Assembly: GCF_032401055.1 (NCBI RefSeq)
Contig: NZ_CP135529.1
Location: 1,426,001 to 1,490,000, forward strand
DNA length: 64,000 nt
From: Tardiphaga sp. 709
Lineage (GTDB): Bacteria > Pseudomonadota > Alphaproteobacteria > Rhizobiales > Xanthobacteraceae
Direction of reading: 5' to 3'
The first letter of the stretch is position 1. Each line of letters opens with the position of its first letter. Below are positions 27,303-37,883 of the stretch, piece by piece. A program made the position numbers and the translations under genes. The notes below the pieces were generated by a model, which saw only the letters and a program-made list of their open reading frames with translations, was not told where the DNA came from and did not search any database.

Positions 27303-29806
27303 GCCAGCCCCGTGAGCTTTTCAGGACGCGATGCGCTGGCGCCGTGCGGGAAGTAATGCAGGCCGATCGAATCCGCCAGCGTCAGCAGATCCTGCTCCAG
27401 CGCGAACAGTGACTTGGTATGAATCTCGGATGCCTCGCCGGTAACCAGCGACGAGCGCAGCGCCACGGCCAGCCGCTGCGGCCGTTCCATCAGGCCGTTT
27501 TCCTTCAGCGTCGGCAAGCTGGCGATGTGATCGTTCAGTGCCGAGACCTGGAACGCCACCGAGCGCGGGTTATAGGGATCGAGCACCACGAGATCGCGCA
27601 CCGGCGCGAGTAGCGGGCCAACCAGATAACGCGAGCGATAGGTGATCTGGCAATCCACCAGCGTCAGCAGGATGTCGAGATCGTCGCTCGTCGCCTCGTC
27701 GGACGCGAATTGCCGCGCAAAGCGCGTGGTGTTGATCGCGCGTTCGGCACGGCGCCCCATTTCGAGGAAACGCCAGCCGGCGGCGCGGTTCATGTTTTCC
27801 TGCGCGAGACCGGCGAAGCTCGCCAGTTCCTGCAAGGTCAGCTCGGCCGCACTGACGACGTCATCGTCATCTTCGACCTCATGCGCAAGCCGCTCGGCCA
27901 TTTCGGTGATGACCTGCCAGGCATCCGGCGACAGCCGTTCGCGCAGCGAGGTTGCGGTCCGCAATGCGGAGCGCACCAGCGATAGCGCCGAGCCAAACTG
28001 CTCCTCGCTCTGCAAGGCTTGCGCGGCGACCTTCGCCGGCTGCGAACGTGATGTCAGCGATGTCGCGCCCCAAGTCATCAGCATGCGCTGGATGCGCTCG
28101 ATCGACTGCTGTCCAGTGGCGCCGCCCTTGCCGGGATCGCGCTGCGGCACGCTGAGTGCACGGATCAGACGCAGTGTGGATTCGGCGCGCTCGAGATAGC
28201 GCCCGAGCCAGAACAGATTGTCGGCGGCGCGGCTTGGCACCCAGCCGGCGATGCGGCGGATACGCACATTGTCCACGGCCGGCAGTAGCGTCGATGCAGC
28301 AACGGCCTTGTCGGCCACCACCCAGACGTCGGCGGCGCGTGCGCCCGCGCCCATGGACACGGCGCGGGCATCGGGCTGGTCGGCGATCCGGCAGAAACCA
28401 CCGGGCATGATGGTCCAACCGTCCGGCGTCGCCGCCGCGAAGACGCGCAGCACGAAGGGGCGCGGCGCGAGCCGGCCATTGTCCCAGACCGGCGTAGTCG
28501 ACAGCTGCACCAGCTCCTGCCCGACATAATCGACGCCGCGATTGGAGATCGCTGCCTTCAGGCGCTCGCGTTCATCCGGCGAGAGCTGCGACGGCAGCAC
28601 AGGCGAGTAGCCAGGGAAACCGGGCACCGCTCCGCCATAGGCGCCTTCGATCGCGAAATCGTCGAGCCGCGCCAGCACTTCCTCGCGCGCCGATTTCTGG
28701 CCGCACCACCAGGTGGCGATATGCGGCATCTTGAGTGGTTCGCCGAGCAGCTTCCGGCTCAAGCTTGGCAGGAAGCCCAGCAGTGCGCGCGCTTCCATCA
28801 CGCCGGAGCCGGGCATGTTTGCGACGACGACGCCATTCTTTCTGACGACGTCGATCAGCCCGGGCACACCGAGTTGCGACGAGGCATCAAGCTCCAGCGG
28901 GTCGAGCGAATTGGCATCCACACGGCGCAGCAGCACATCAAGGCGCTTCAAGCCGGCCACAGTGCGGATGTGCACACGGTCGCCTGAGACTGCGAGGTCA
29001 TCGCCTTCCACCAGCAGGAAACCGAGATAGCGCGCCAGCGTCGCGTGTTCGAAATAGGTCTCGCTGAACGGCCCCGGTGACAACAGGCCGACGCGCGGCT
29101 CATCGCGGTCGGCAGAGGCGCGCAGGCTGTCGCGAAACGCTTCGAAGAACGGCGCGACGCGCTCGACATTCATCGACTTGTAGAGGTCGGTGAAGGCGCG
29201 CGACAGCACCAGTCGGTTTTCCAGCGCATAGCCCATGCCGGACGGCGCTTGCGTGCGATCGCCGAGCACCCACCAGCGGCCATCGGGACCGCGGCCGAGA
29301 TCGGCGGCATAGACGTTGAGATAGCGGCCACCGGGCGGTTTCACACCGCGCATCGCCCGCAGATATTCCGAACTGCCGGCAATCGCCGCCGCCGGGATCG
29401 CGCCGGACGCGACAAGGCTGGCATCGCCATAGAGATCGCCGAGGATCTTCTCCAGCAACTCGGCGCGCTGCGTCATTGCCGCTGAAATCTGCAGCCATTC
29501 GGATTCGTCGATCAGGAGTGGCACATGGCTGAGTGGCCAGATCCGGTCGGCGATTTCGCCGGGCGCGCGGTAGGTGACGCCGGCTTCCCGGAGATGACGG
29601 TCGGCGGAACCGAAGCGGCGCTCGATCTCGACAGGCGCCATGGCGCCGAAGGCCTCGAAGAACCGCGTCCAGACCTCGCGGGGCGTGCCGTCCTGGGCGA
29701 TGAATTCGTCGGGAATCCCGGGCAGCCGCTCGTAGTCGCGGGTCCATTGCGCGACTTTACGATGTCCCGGACGGGGCTTTTTCCCCTGACCGGCCTGTCC
29801 CGTCAT
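27299..29806 (-). CDS. Circularly permuted ATP-grasp protein fused to alpha-E domain
   Basis: About 835 residues. The N-terminal part (to about 515) is a circularly permuted ATP-grasp (RAMRGVKPPGGRYLNVYAADL, LLSPGPFSETYFEHA); the C-terminal part from about 520 is the helical alpha-E domain (VPSRAADNLFWLGRYLERAE). In many genomes these are two genes; here they are fused. A TTG at 29824 is possible, but ATG 29806 has GGAGAG upstream. ATP-grasp enzymes join a carboxylate to an amine; the product here is unknown. Operon with both transglutaminase genes. Confidence 0.88.
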   Translation of the reverse strand: MTGQAGQGKKPRPGHRKVAQWTRDYERLPGIPDEFIAQDGTPREVWTRFFEAFGAMAPVEIERRFGSADRHLREAGVTYRAPGEIADRIWPLSHVPLLIDESEWLQISAAMTQRAELLEKILGDLYGDASLVASGAIPAAAIAGSSEYLRAMRGVKPPGGRYLNVYAADLGRGPDGRWWVLGDRTQAPSGMGYALENRLVLSRAFTDLYKSMNVERVAPFFEAFRDSLRASADRDEPRVGLLSPGPFSETYFEHATLARYLGFLLVEGDDLAVSGDRVHIRTVAGLKRLDVLLRRVDANSLDPLELDASSQLGVPGLIDVVRKNGVVVANMPGSGVMEARALLGFLPSLSRKLLGEPLKMPHIATWWCGQKSAREEVLARLDDFAIEGAYGGAVPGFPGYSPVLPSQLSPDERERLKAAISNRGVDYVGQELVQLSTTPVWDNGRLAPRPFVLRVFAAATPDGWTIMPGGFCRIADQPDARAVSMGAGARAADVWVVADKAVAASTLLPAVDNVRIRRIAGWVPSRAADNLFWLGRYLERAESTLRLIRALSVPQRDPGKGGATGQQSIERIQRMLMTWGATSLTSRSQPAKVAAQALQSEEQFGSALSLVRSALRTATSLRERLSPDAWQVITEMAERLAHEVEDDDDVVSAAELTLQELASFAGLAQENMNRAAGWRFLEMGRRAERAINTTRFARQFASDEATSDDLDILLTLVDCQITYRSRYLVGPLLAPVRDLVVLDPYNPRSVAFQVSALNDHIASLPTLKENGLMERPQRLAVALRSSLVTGEASEIHTKSLFALEQDLLTLADSIGLHYFPHGASASRPEKLTGLA

Positions 29807-29837
29807 TCCGACTCTCCAGCCCAAACTGCCTGCATTC

Positions 29838-32800
29838 TCAATGCAGGAGAGGCGTTCGCAAGTCGAGGGTCAATGGGAATTCAAGTGTGCGTTCTGCCCT
29901 TGGCGGAGCAATTTCGCCGGGCGTGTGGCCAATCTCCTCGAAACGGGCCAGCCGGCGAGCTTCCGCCTCGTAGGCATTGACCGGTTTTGTCTCGTAATTG
30001 CGGCCGCCGGGATGCGCCACATGATAGACGCAACCGGCAAGCGACCGCCGATTCCAGCTGTCATAAATATCGAACACCAGCGGCGCATGGACCGGAATCG
30101 TCGGGTGCAGGCCGGAGGCCGGCTGCCAGGCCTTGAAACGGACGCCCGCGACCACCTCGCCGGCCCGGCCGGTGTCAGTCATCGGCAGCGCCCGGCCGTT
30201 GCAGGTAATGATGTGCCGGCCCGGCGTGAAACCGTTGGCCTTGAGCTGCAACCGCTCCACCGAAGAATCCACATAACGGACGGTGCCGCCGGCCGAGCCC
30301 TCCTCGCCCAGCACATGCCAAGGCTCCAGTGCCTGTCGGACTTCAAGCGTCACGCCGCCATAGGTGACGTGACCGAACACGGGGAAGCGGAATTCGAGTT
30401 GGGCTTCGAACCATTCCCTGGAGAATTCGTAGCCGGAGCGGCCGAGTTCGGTGAGTACGTCCTGGAAATCCTCCCAGAGGAAATGCGGCAGCATGAAACG
30501 ATCATGCAGCGCGGTGCCCCAGCGCACGAATTTGCCGTCCTGCGGCGCACGCCACATCTTCGCGATCAGCGCGCGGATCAACAGCTGTTGCGCCAGCGAC
30601 ATGCGCGGATCGGGCGGCATTTCGAGCGCACGGAATTCGACGAGGCCGAGACGACCTGTCGTGCCATCGGGCGAATAGAGTTTGTCGATACAGATCTCGG
30701 CGCGATGGGTATTGCCGGTGATATCGACGAGGATGTGCCGGAACAGCCGATCCACCAGCCACAGCGGCGCCTTCTCGCCTGGGGGCGGCACCTGTGCCAG
30801 CGCGATCTCCAATTCGTAGAGACCGTCATGCCGCGCCTCGTCGATGCGCGGTGCCTGACTTGTCGGGCCGATGAACATGCCGGAGAACAGATAGGACAGC
30901 GACGGATGACGCTGCCAATACAGCACGAGACTCTTCAGGAGATCCGGCCGACGCAGGAACGGCGAATCCGCCGGCGAGCTGCCGCCGACCACCACGTGAT
31001 TGCCACCACCGGTGCCGGTGTGACGACCATCCAGCAGAAACTTGTTGGCGCCGAGCCGCGTCTTCGCGGCCTCTTCATAGAGAAATGTCGTGGTATCGAC
31101 GGCTTCGCGCCAGCTCGAAGCGGGATGAATGTTGATCTCCAGCACGCCGGGATCGGGCGTCACCTTGATCACTTCGACGCGCGGATCGAACGGCGGCGGA
31201 TAGCCTTCGACGTGCACCTGCATCTGCAGTTCTTCGGCCGTCGCCTCCAGCGCCGTCACCAGTTCGAGATAATCTTCAAACTTCTCGACCGGCGGCATGA
31301 AGGCACAGAGAATGCCGTCGCGAATTTCAATCGACATCGCGGTACGCACGCCGCCGGAACGAATCTGCTGCTCCTGGACGTATTGCGCGGCAGGCTGGTT
31401 TTCCGCGGACGCGATTTCGTCGAACACCGGCATGTCGCCGCGCGGCTCCAGCGGATCCTGCTCGACGATGAACGGATATTCCTCTTCGGTGAGGTGCGGC
31501 AGCGACGACAACGGCAGGCGCAGGCCCATCGGTGAATCGCCAGGTGTCAGGAACAGGTTGCCGCGGCGGAGCTTCCACCGCTCGGACCGCCAGCGTCTGT
31601 CCGCGGCCGCCTCCGTATTCCAGCGCTGGATCGGCAGCACAAACCCTTTCGGCCTGTCGAGTCCATGTTCGAAGACCCGCGCCATGCGCGCACGTTCCTC
31701 CGGATCGGGCAATTTGGAGTCGCCGGGCACGACATTGTTCGGCAGGTTCGATTCCTTCTGCTCCCAATAGACGGGATCCTCGAAGGCCGGGATGACATAG
31801 TCCTTCGGCAGGCCAAGCCGCCGCGCCGTGCCTTCGGCAAAACGCTCGGCACCGCCGATATCGGCGCTACGCGGGCCTTCGATCCGTGAGATCAGCGCAT
31901 CGTTCTTCCAGATCGGCACGCCATCCTTGCGCCAATACAGGCCGAACGCCCAGCGCGGCAGACTTTCGCCGGGATACCATTTGCCCTGCCCGTAATGCAT
32001 CAGGCCACCCGGTGCGAAGCGCGTCCGCAGCCGGCGGATCAGATCGTCGCCGAGGCCGCGCTTGGTCGGACCGACGGCGGCCGTATTCCACTCCGGAGAT
32101 TCCATATCGTCGACGGAGACGAAGGTCGGCTCGCCGCCCATGGTGAGACGCACGTCATGAGCTTTGAGATCGGCGTCGACCTTCTCGCCGAGCGCATCGA
32201 GCCTGGCCCAGGATTCATCCGAGAACGGCTTTGTGATCCGCGGCGCCTCGCGAATACGTTTGACGCCCATCGCGAACGCGAACTCGACTTCGGCGAAGCC
32301 GGCCATGCCGGAGATCGGCGCCGCCGACCGGAAATGCGGTGTGGCCGCGACTGGGACGTGCCCCTCGCCCGTCAACATGCCCGAGGTCGCATCGAAGCCG
32401 ACCCAGCCGGCGCCGGGAATATAGACTTCGGCCCAGGCGTGCAGGTCCGTGAAATCAGCCTCGACTTCGGGCGGCCCTTCGATCGGATCGATGTCCGGGC
32501 GCAACTGGATCAGATAGCCGGAGACAAAACGCGCGGCGAGACCGAGATGGCGCAGCGTCTCGATCAGGAGCCACGCAGAGTCGCGGCATGAGCCCGCGCC
32601 GGACAGCAGCGTCTCTTCCGGCGTCTGTACGCCGGGCTCCATGCGGATGATGTAGTTGACCTTCTCGCGCAGGCGCGCATTGAGCTCGACGAGGAAGTTG
32701 ACCGTGTTCGGCGCTTCCTTCGCGATCTCCGCCATATAGGCCGTGAAGCGCGGCCCCGGCTCCGTCGTCGCCATATAGGGCGCGAGTTCGCTCTTCAGGT

Positions 32801-33125
32801 CGTCGGTATAGGCGAAGGGAAATGTCTCGGCATAGGGCTCGACGAAGAAGTCGAACGGATTGATCACCGTCATCTCGGCGGTGAAGTCGACCTCGATTTT
32901 CAGTTCGTTGGCCGGTTCCGGGAAAACGAAGCGCGCCAGCCAGTTGCCCTGCGGATCCTGCTGCCAGTTCACGAAGTGATTGGTCGGCGTGACCTTCAGC
33001 GAATAACTCAGGATCGGCGTGCGCGCATGCGGCGCCGGTCGCAGCCGGATGGTCTGCGGCCCCAGCGTGATCGGCCGATCATATTTGTAATGGGTGACGT
33101 GGTTCAGTGCGACGAAGATCGACAC
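29838..33125 (-). CDS. Transglutaminase-DUF2126 fusion protein
   Basis: 1095 residues: N-terminal transglutaminase-like domain with [10 protein letters not shown] (Cys near 178), DLHAWAEVY (His near 228) and GFDATSG, then a very long DUF2126 region (about 290-1095; for example [41 protein letters not shown]). GTG start. First gene of the leftward operon. DUF2126 has no proven activity; its conserved acidic and His residues suggest an enzyme, which is inference. Confidence 0.88.
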   Translation of the reverse strand: MSIFVALNHVTHYKYDRPITLGPQTIRLRPAPHARTPILSYSLKVTPTNHFVNWQQDPQGNWLARFVFPEPANELKIEVDFTAEMTVINPFDFFVEPYAETFPFAYTDDLKSELAPYMATTEPGPRFTAYMAEIAKEAPNTVNFLVELNARLREKVNYIIRMEPGVQTPEETLLSGAGSCRDSAWLLIETLRHLGLAARFVSGYLIQLRPDIDPIEGPPEVEADFTDLHAWAEVYIPGAGWVGFDATSGMLTGEGHVPVAATPHFRSAAPISGMAGFAEVEFAFAMGVKRIREAPRITKPFSDESWARLDALGEKVDADLKAHDVRLTMGGEPTFVSVDDMESPEWNTAAVGPTKRGLGDDLIRRLRTRFAPGGLMHYGQGKWYPGESLPRWAFGLYWRKDGVPIWKNDALISRIEGPRSADIGGAERFAEGTARRLGLPKDYVIPAFEDPVYWEQKESNLPNNVVPGDSKLPDPEERARMARVFEHGLDRPKGFVLPIQRWNTEAAADRRWRSERWKLRRGNLFLTPGDSPMGLRLPLSSLPHLTEEEYPFIVEQDPLEPRGDMPVFDEIASAENQPAAQYVQEQQIRSGGVRTAMSIEIRDGILCAFMPPVEKFEDYLELVTALEATAEELQMQVHVEGYPPPFDPRVEVIKVTPDPGVLEINIHPASSWREAVDTTTFLYEEAAKTRLGANKFLLDGRHTGTGGGNHVVVGGSSPADSPFLRRPDLLKSLVLYWQRHPSLSYLFSGMFIGPTSQAPRIDEARHDGLYELEIALAQVPPPGEKAPLWLVDRLFRHILVDITGNTHRAEICIDKLYSPDGTTGRLGLVEFRALEMPPDPRMSLAQQLLIRALIAKMWRAPQDGKFVRWGTALHDRFMLPHFLWEDFQDVLTELGRSGYEFSREWFEAQLEFRFPVFGHVTYGGVTLEVRQALEPWHVLGEEGSAGGTVRYVDSSVERLQLKANGFTPGRHIITCNGRALPMTDTGRAGEVVAGVRFKAWQPASGLHPTIPVHAPLVFDIYDSWNRRSLAGCVYHVAHPGGRNYETKPVNAYEAEARRLARFEEIGHTPGEIAPPRAERTLEFPLTLDLRTPLLH

Positions 33126-33240
33126 AGTGGCGCAACTCCAGCAGCTTTTTTAAGCAGAACACCGGAGGTGCCAGGGATCAAGCTCTAACAACGGGCACGA
33201 TGTGCCTCGATTGGATGCGGCCGGACGCAAACCTCTCAGT

Positions 33241-33336
33241 CGTCATTGCGAGGAGCCCTTGCGACGAAGCAATCCAGTCTTCTTCTTGAGGATGAAAAGA
33301 CTGGATTGCCGCGTCGCTTCGCTCCTCGCAATGACG
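33241..33336. repeat. Long palindromic repeat (CATTGCGAGGAGC type)
   Basis: Perfect 16-base outer arms CGTCATTGCGAGGAGC (33241-33256) and GCTCCTCGCAATGACG (33321-33336), with inner complementary stretches (GCAATCCAGTC and GACTGGATTGC). It forms a near-complete hairpin between the DUF2126 start and the UxaA-type gene end. I know this type as dispersed in Bradyrhizobium-like genomes. Confidence 0.9.
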
Positions 33337-33369
33337 GTGGAGGGGTCTGAGCAGCCTCGCTTGCTTCCC

Positions 33370-34893
33370 TCACATCGTCGCGCCCAAGACCCACGGCGCG
33401 AATTCCGCGCCGCCGAAATCGAAGCTCTCGCTCTTGGTCGGCGCGCCGGACGCGGTCTTGAGCATCAGCTCGAAGATGCGCTGGCCGCATTCCTGCACCG
33501 TCTCGTCGCCATCGAGGATGGTTCCGCAATTGATGTCCATGTCCTCTTCCATGCGCTTGAACATCGGCGTGTTGGTGGCGAGCTTGATGGACGGTGCCGG
33601 CTTGCAGCCGAACACGCTGCCGCGGCCGGTGGTGAAGCAGACGAGATTGGCGCCGCCGGCGACCTGCCCCGTCGCAGCGACGGGGTCGTAGCCGGGCGTG
33701 TCCATGAACACAAAACCCTTCTTGGTGATCGTCTCGGCATAGTTCAGCACGTCGACAAGATTGGTCGAGCCGGCCTTGGCCATGGCGCCGAGCGACTTTT
33801 CCAGAATCGTGGTGAGGCCGCCGGCCTTGTTGCCGGGGCTCGGATTGGCATTCATCTCGGCGCCCTCGCGTTCGCAATAGGCGTCCCACCAGCGCATCAG
33901 CCCGACCAGCTTCTCGCCGACCTCGCGCGACACCGCGCGGCGCGTCAACAGATGTTCGGCGCCATAGGTCTCCGGCGTTTCCGACAGCACCACGGTGCCG
34001 CCATGGCGCACCAGCAGATCGCTCGCCGCCCCGAGCGCCGGATTGGCCGAGATGCCGGAATAGCCATCGGAGCCGCCGCATTGCAGGGCCACCGTCAACT
34101 CGCTGGCAGAGACTTCCTCGCGCGTGACGTTGTTGGCATCGGCCAGCACTTCATTGACGAAGGCAACGCCGGCCTCGGTGGTCTTGCGCGTGCCGCCGAT
34201 CTCCTGGATCTGCATTTCGCGCAAGCGCCCGGCGAGCTTCTGCTCCTGCATCAAGCCCCCAATCTGGTTGATCTCGCAGCCGAGGCCGAGCACAACCACA
34301 TGGGAGAAGTTCACGTGCCGCGCATAACCGCCGAGCGTCCGCCGAAGCAAGGTGAGCGGTTCGTCCTGCGTCATGCCGCAGCCCGTCTTGTGGGTGAGCG
34401 CGACGACGCCATCCACATTGGGATAGTCGGCGAGCGGATTGTGCCCGGTGAAGGGATTCTTCTTGAACACGTCGGCGACCATGCTGGCGACATGGGCACT
34501 GCAATTCACCGAAGTGAGGATGCCGATATAGTTGCGCGTGGCGACGCGGCCGTCGCTGCGCCTGAGGCCCATGAAGGTCGCGGGCAGATCGAAATTCGGC
34601 GTCGGCTTGACGTCCACGCCATAGGCATAGTCGCGATCGAAATCGCCCATGCCCATGTTCTGCGTATGGACATGCTGGCCCGGCGCGATCGGCTGGGTGG
34701 CAAAGCCGATGATCTGGCCGTAGCGGCGGATCTCCTCGCCGGTGGCGATGGGCCGGATCGCGACCTTGTGGCCCGCGGGGATGCGCTCCGACGTCACGAC
34801 GCCTGTCGTCACCTCGATACCGGGCAGCAGCGTGGTACGCGCGATCAATACGGCGTCGTTGTCATGTAGACGAATGACGGGAGATGGAGCCAT
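33370..34893 (-). CDS. UxaA family altronate/galactarate-type dehydratase
   Basis: 507 residues: an N-terminal SAF domain (HDNDAVLIAR, PAGHKVAI) followed by the dehydratase domain (GRVATRNYIGI, LTHKTGCGM, LGLGCEINQ, LQCGGSDGYSGISANPA). Members dehydrate altronate, galactarate or related sugar acids. The exact substrate is not evident; no uronate genes are nearby. It stands alone, followed by a palindromic repeat. Confidence 0.88.
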   Translation of the reverse strand: MAPSPVIRLHDNDAVLIARTTLLPGIEVTTGVVTSERIPAGHKVAIRPIATGEEIRRYGQIIGFATQPIAPGQHVHTQNMGMGDFDRDYAYGVDVKPTPNFDLPATFMGLRRSDGRVATRNYIGILTSVNCSAHVASMVADVFKKNPFTGHNPLADYPNVDGVVALTHKTGCGMTQDEPLTLLRRTLGGYARHVNFSHVVVLGLGCEINQIGGLMQEQKLAGRLREMQIQEIGGTRKTTEAGVAFVNEVLADANNVTREEVSASELTVALQCGGSDGYSGISANPALGAASDLLVRHGGTVVLSETPETYGAEHLLTRRAVSREVGEKLVGLMRWWDAYCEREGAEMNANPSPGNKAGGLTTILEKSLGAMAKAGSTNLVDVLNYAETITKKGFVFMDTPGYDPVAATGQVAGGANLVCFTTGRGSVFGCKPAPSIKLATNTPMFKRMEEDMDINCGTILDGDETVQECGQRIFELMLKTASGAPTKSESFDFGGAEFAPWVLGATM

Positions 34894-35587
34894 TGGAATT
34901 TCCTCGCGCGCGTTTTGTGGTCTGGCAGACCTCTTGTTTGGAATGACTCTAGCTGAAAGAAGCAGGCGGCGTCAGCCCTGCTTTGGCCCATGATGACGCC
35001 GATCAGACATGCGTCATCACCCCCATTGTTTGCGGCGCGGGGGCGCCGTCGTGTCTTGCATTCCCGCCCCCTGTGAGAGGGCGTGCGGAACGCCAGGTGC
35101 CCGTTGCACCCTTGGGCCTGATGCGAATGCGGTCTTCCGCATGGATAATGCACCAGGACTTTCGGATTCGCCGAGCAAGTGCCCAGCGTTCCGCCTGCGG
35201 TGTTTTTTCGGTTGCTTGCACTTTGCCTCAGCGAACGATCCGATCACCGAATTAAAGTCCCAAGGCGATGGGAAGGGAGCCTCAAGCGAGTAAGCCGAAC
35301 GCGTTTTGACTTGGTCGTCCGTCACACTGTCCAGGAGTCTTTCCATCCGAAGGTCGGCCGTCTCCTTGCCAGTGGCAGTGCTGGCGCAGATCCGTCCTGC
35401 CCGAAGACAGACGTCACCCATGAACCGCGTGACGCCGCATCTCCGGCGTCCACCGCATCCTGCCCCGCGAACGTGACGATCGCGATCGCCCCTCTCGGTG
35501 GGGCAGGACAGAGGGGAATATAGTCCATGCAGGGATGTTGTCAATGAGAGATAGGAAAAAATGTTTGGCGCGGTCTTGCCGCCCCAG
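34894..35587. other. Long intergenic stretch without a convincing gene
   Basis: Frames of 100-190 codons exist on both strands (the longest on the minus strand, 35595-35017), but they lack ribosome-binding sites, overlap each other, and their translations are rich in Arg, Cys and Gly, as expected of non-coding GC-rich DNA. Visible structure: a hairpin GATGACGC/GCGTCATC at 34992-35018 and a short C/G-rich hairpin at about 35490-35517. Possibly a dispersed non-coding element; I cannot name it. Confidence 0.4.
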
Positions 35588-35590
35588 CTC

Positions 35591-35716
35591 GTCATTCCGG
35601 GGCGCGGGCGCGCCTTCGCGCACGCGAACCCGGAATCCCAACATGTTCAGCAAAACACTTCGAGATTCCGGGTTCGCACTACGCGGCCGTGCCGCTTCGT
35701 GCGCCCCGGAATGACA
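35591..35716. repeat. Nested palindromic repeat (CATTCCGGGGCGC type)
   Basis: Outer arms TCATTCCGGGGCGC (35592-35605) / GCGCCCCGGAATGA (35701-35714) and inner arms GCGAACCCGGAAT (35624-35636) / ATTCCGGGTTCGC (35665-35677), all perfect, with small hairpins between. Same family as the elements at 42477, 48089 and 52960. Confidence 0.9.
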
Positions 35717-35758
35717 GTGTGTGGCGGGCCGGACTGCCCAGAATGCCTTGAGACCTAG

Positions 35759-36757
35759 CTACTGCGGCTGCGGTCCCAGGCTCGCGGCGAGTTCGGCCCA
35801 GACCGGCGCCTCTTCCTTGTAGAGCGCCTGGCTCGCCTCCAGCGTCATCGGGCCCTCATCGATACCCTGGCTCTTGAGCAGTTCACGCACGCGATCGCTC
35901 TTGCCGGCGCCAACGAACAGCGCGGACAGTTTTGCGACGACCTCCGGCGGCGTCTTCGCGGGAGCCACACATCCCTGAAAGGTCAAAAGGCTATGCGCGC
36001 GCGACGTTGCGCCCTGTTCGAGGAATGTGCCGACGTCGGGAAGATCCTTGATCCGGCGGCGTGACACCGCGACGGCGCGCGCTTTCCCGGTTTGCAGCAC
36101 CGGCAATGCCGCCGCATAGCTGCCGATGCCCGCATCAATCGACCCGCCGGCGAGATCCTGCCACATGGGCGCCTCGCCGCGATAATGCACGGCTTCCATC
36201 TTCAGCCCGTACTGCTTGTTGAGTTCGACGATGACCATATGCGCGAAGGAGCCGGACGCATATGTGCCGACATTCACCTTCTCGGTCTTGCGCGCATAGT
36301 CGATGAAATCCTTCAGCGTCTTCGCGCCGACCTTTTCGCTCACCATCAGCGGCAGGCTTCCGCCCGGCATCACCGCGACCCAGGCGAAGTCCTGCGGGAC
36401 ACTGTACTTGATGTCCTTGATGAGAACAGGATTGAGCATATAGGCGGTGGTGTTGCAGATCATCAGCGTGTGGCCGTCGGGATCGGAGCGTTTCAGCTCC
36501 ATCGCTGCGACGGCGCCACCGGCACCGGCCTTGTTCTCGACCACCACGGTCTGTCCGAGTTCACGCGACAGATACTCGCCATAGACGCGCGAGAATTGAT
36601 CGGTCTGGCCGCCGGCCGCGGAGCCCGCGAGAATCTTGATCGGCTTGGTTGGCCAGTTGTTGGCGCGGACGAGCGACGGCGCACTCAACAATGCAGCAGC
36701 GCCTGCGCCCGCGGTGACGAATTGGCGTCGATTGAGCCGACGCAAGTTGTTTCGCAC
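35759..36757 (-). CDS. Bug/TctC family tripartite tricarboxylate transporter substrate-binding protein
   Basis: 332 residues; GTG start; Tat-type signal (LNRRQFVTAGAGAAALL, cleavage near VRA). Family motifs: KILAGSAAGGQTDQ near the N terminus and VENKAGAGGAVAA. Bug proteins bind organic acids for TctAB permeases; no tctA or tctB is present here, which is common for this expanded family. Third gene of a probable leftward operon with the deacetylase and flavin monooxygenase genes (175-base gap to the deacetylase). Confidence 0.88.
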   Translation of the reverse strand: MRNNLRRLNRRQFVTAGAGAAALLSAPSLVRANNWPTKPIKILAGSAAGGQTDQFSRVYGEYLSRELGQTVVVENKAGAGGAVAAMELKRSDPDGHTLMICNTTAYMLNPVLIKDIKYSVPQDFAWVAVMPGGSLPLMVSEKVGAKTLKDFIDYARKTEKVNVGTYASGSFAHMVIVELNKQYGLKMEAVHYRGEAPMWQDLAGGSIDAGIGSYAAALPVLQTGKARAVAVSRRRIKDLPDVGTFLEQGATSRAHSLLTFQGCVAPAKTPPEVVAKLSALFVGAGKSDRVRELLKSQGIDEGPMTLEASQALYKEEAPVWAELAASLGPQPQ

Positions 36758-36932
36758 GATCGTTCTCCCGATTTGATCTTATCTCTGCGGATAAGTGTAT
36801 CGAGTATGACCGGCTTCGCCCGCGAAGGCAAAGCAGCAGTGACACGCACAGGCGTTCGGACAACACATGCGGCAACGCCGCCTCTGGCGTTCATGCCATC
36901 AGCCGGAATATTGCCCGGCCGTCAGCGGCGCG

Positions 36933-37883
36933 TCATGGCTTCGGTGGAAAATGCGTGCGCCAATGCTGCGCGACATCGATGCCGCGGCAGAACCATACGC
37001 CATCATGCGCGCTCATGTGTTCGAGCATCTTGATGAGCCCGCCAACACGGCCAGGACGGCCGATCAAACGGTCATGCAAACCAATGGACAGCAGTTTTGG
37101 CGCGCCGGCGGTGCCTTCCGCGTAGAGCACGTCGAAGGCATCGCGCATGTAAGTGAAGAACTGCTCACCGGTCGCGAAGCCGGAATTCTCGTTGAAGCGA
37201 TTGTCGTTGGCTTCATAGGAATACGGCACGACGAGAAACGGGCCGTGCTCGGTCTTCACCCAATAGGGCAGCTCGTCGGCGAGCGAGTCGCGGTCATAGA
37301 GAAAGCCGCCCTCTTCCGCGAGCAGGCGCCGCGTATTCGGCCCGGGGCGGCCGGTCATCCAGCCGAGCGGGCGGCTACCGGTTAGGTCTGTAAGTATCTC
37401 GATCGCCTTACGAATATGCGAGCGCTCGATCGCTTCGTCCACATCGCAATAGTCGATCCAGCGATAGCCGTGGCTAACCATCTCGTGACCACGTGCCACG
37501 CAGGCTTTTGCCAATTCGGGATTCTGCTCCATCGCCCGCGCGACGCCGAGAATGCTGACAGGCACCTTGAAGCGATCGAGCACATCGAGCACGCGCCAGG
37601 CGCCGCGACGGCTACCATATTCGAACACGGACTCCACCAGCGGAACGCGAACGCCCTCTTTCGTCGGCACGCCGATGTCATTCAGCATGCCTTCGGAGAC
37701 TGCATCGCCATTCACCAGCGTGGACTCGCCGCCACCTTCGATATTCAGGCTGATGCTGACCGCGATCTTTGCGCCGTTCGGCCAGCGCGGATCGGGTGAC
37801 GTGGCGCCGTAACCGACGAGATCGCGTTCGATCATCGGCTCCGGTCGGATGTCGCCGGGCTTCATCGCTGCAAATTCGGACAT
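36933..37883 (-). CDS. PuuE/allantoinase-like polysaccharide deacetylase family protein
   Basis: 316 residues of the NodB-fold deacetylase superfamily, PuuE-like branch: SISLNIEGGGE, MVSHGYRWIDY (metal-binding His) and WMTGRPGPNTRRLL. PuuE-like members hydrolyse small cyclic or linear amides such as allantoin rather than polysaccharides. Its start lies inside the 3' end of the flavin monooxygenase gene (22-base overlap), so both probably work in one pathway, perhaps on an N-containing ring product (inference). Confidence 0.8.
   Translation of the reverse strand: MSEFAAMKPGDIRPEPMIERDLVGYGATSPDPRWPNGAKIAVSISLNIEGGGESTLVNGDAVSEGMLNDIGVPTKEGVRVPLVESVFEYGSRRGAWRVLDVLDRFKVPVSILGVARAMEQNPELAKACVARGHEMVSHGYRWIDYCDVDEAIERSHIRKAIEILTDLTGSRPLGWMTGRPGPNTRRLLAEEGGFLYDRDSLADELPYWVKTEHGPFLVVPYSYEANDNRFNENSGFATGEQFFTYMRDAFDVLYAEGTAGAPKLLSIGLHDRLIGRPGRVGGLIKMLEHMSAHDGVWFCRGIDVAQHWRTHFPPKP

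Noticed and set aside
33241-33336. Insertion sequence or transposon end
   Set aside because: No transposase frame within or beside it and no target duplication; a simple palindromic repeat explains it.
35017-35595. 192-codon frame on the minus strand
   Set aside because: No ribosome-binding site, Arg/Cys/Gly-rich composition, overlaps other frames on both strands; treated as non-coding.
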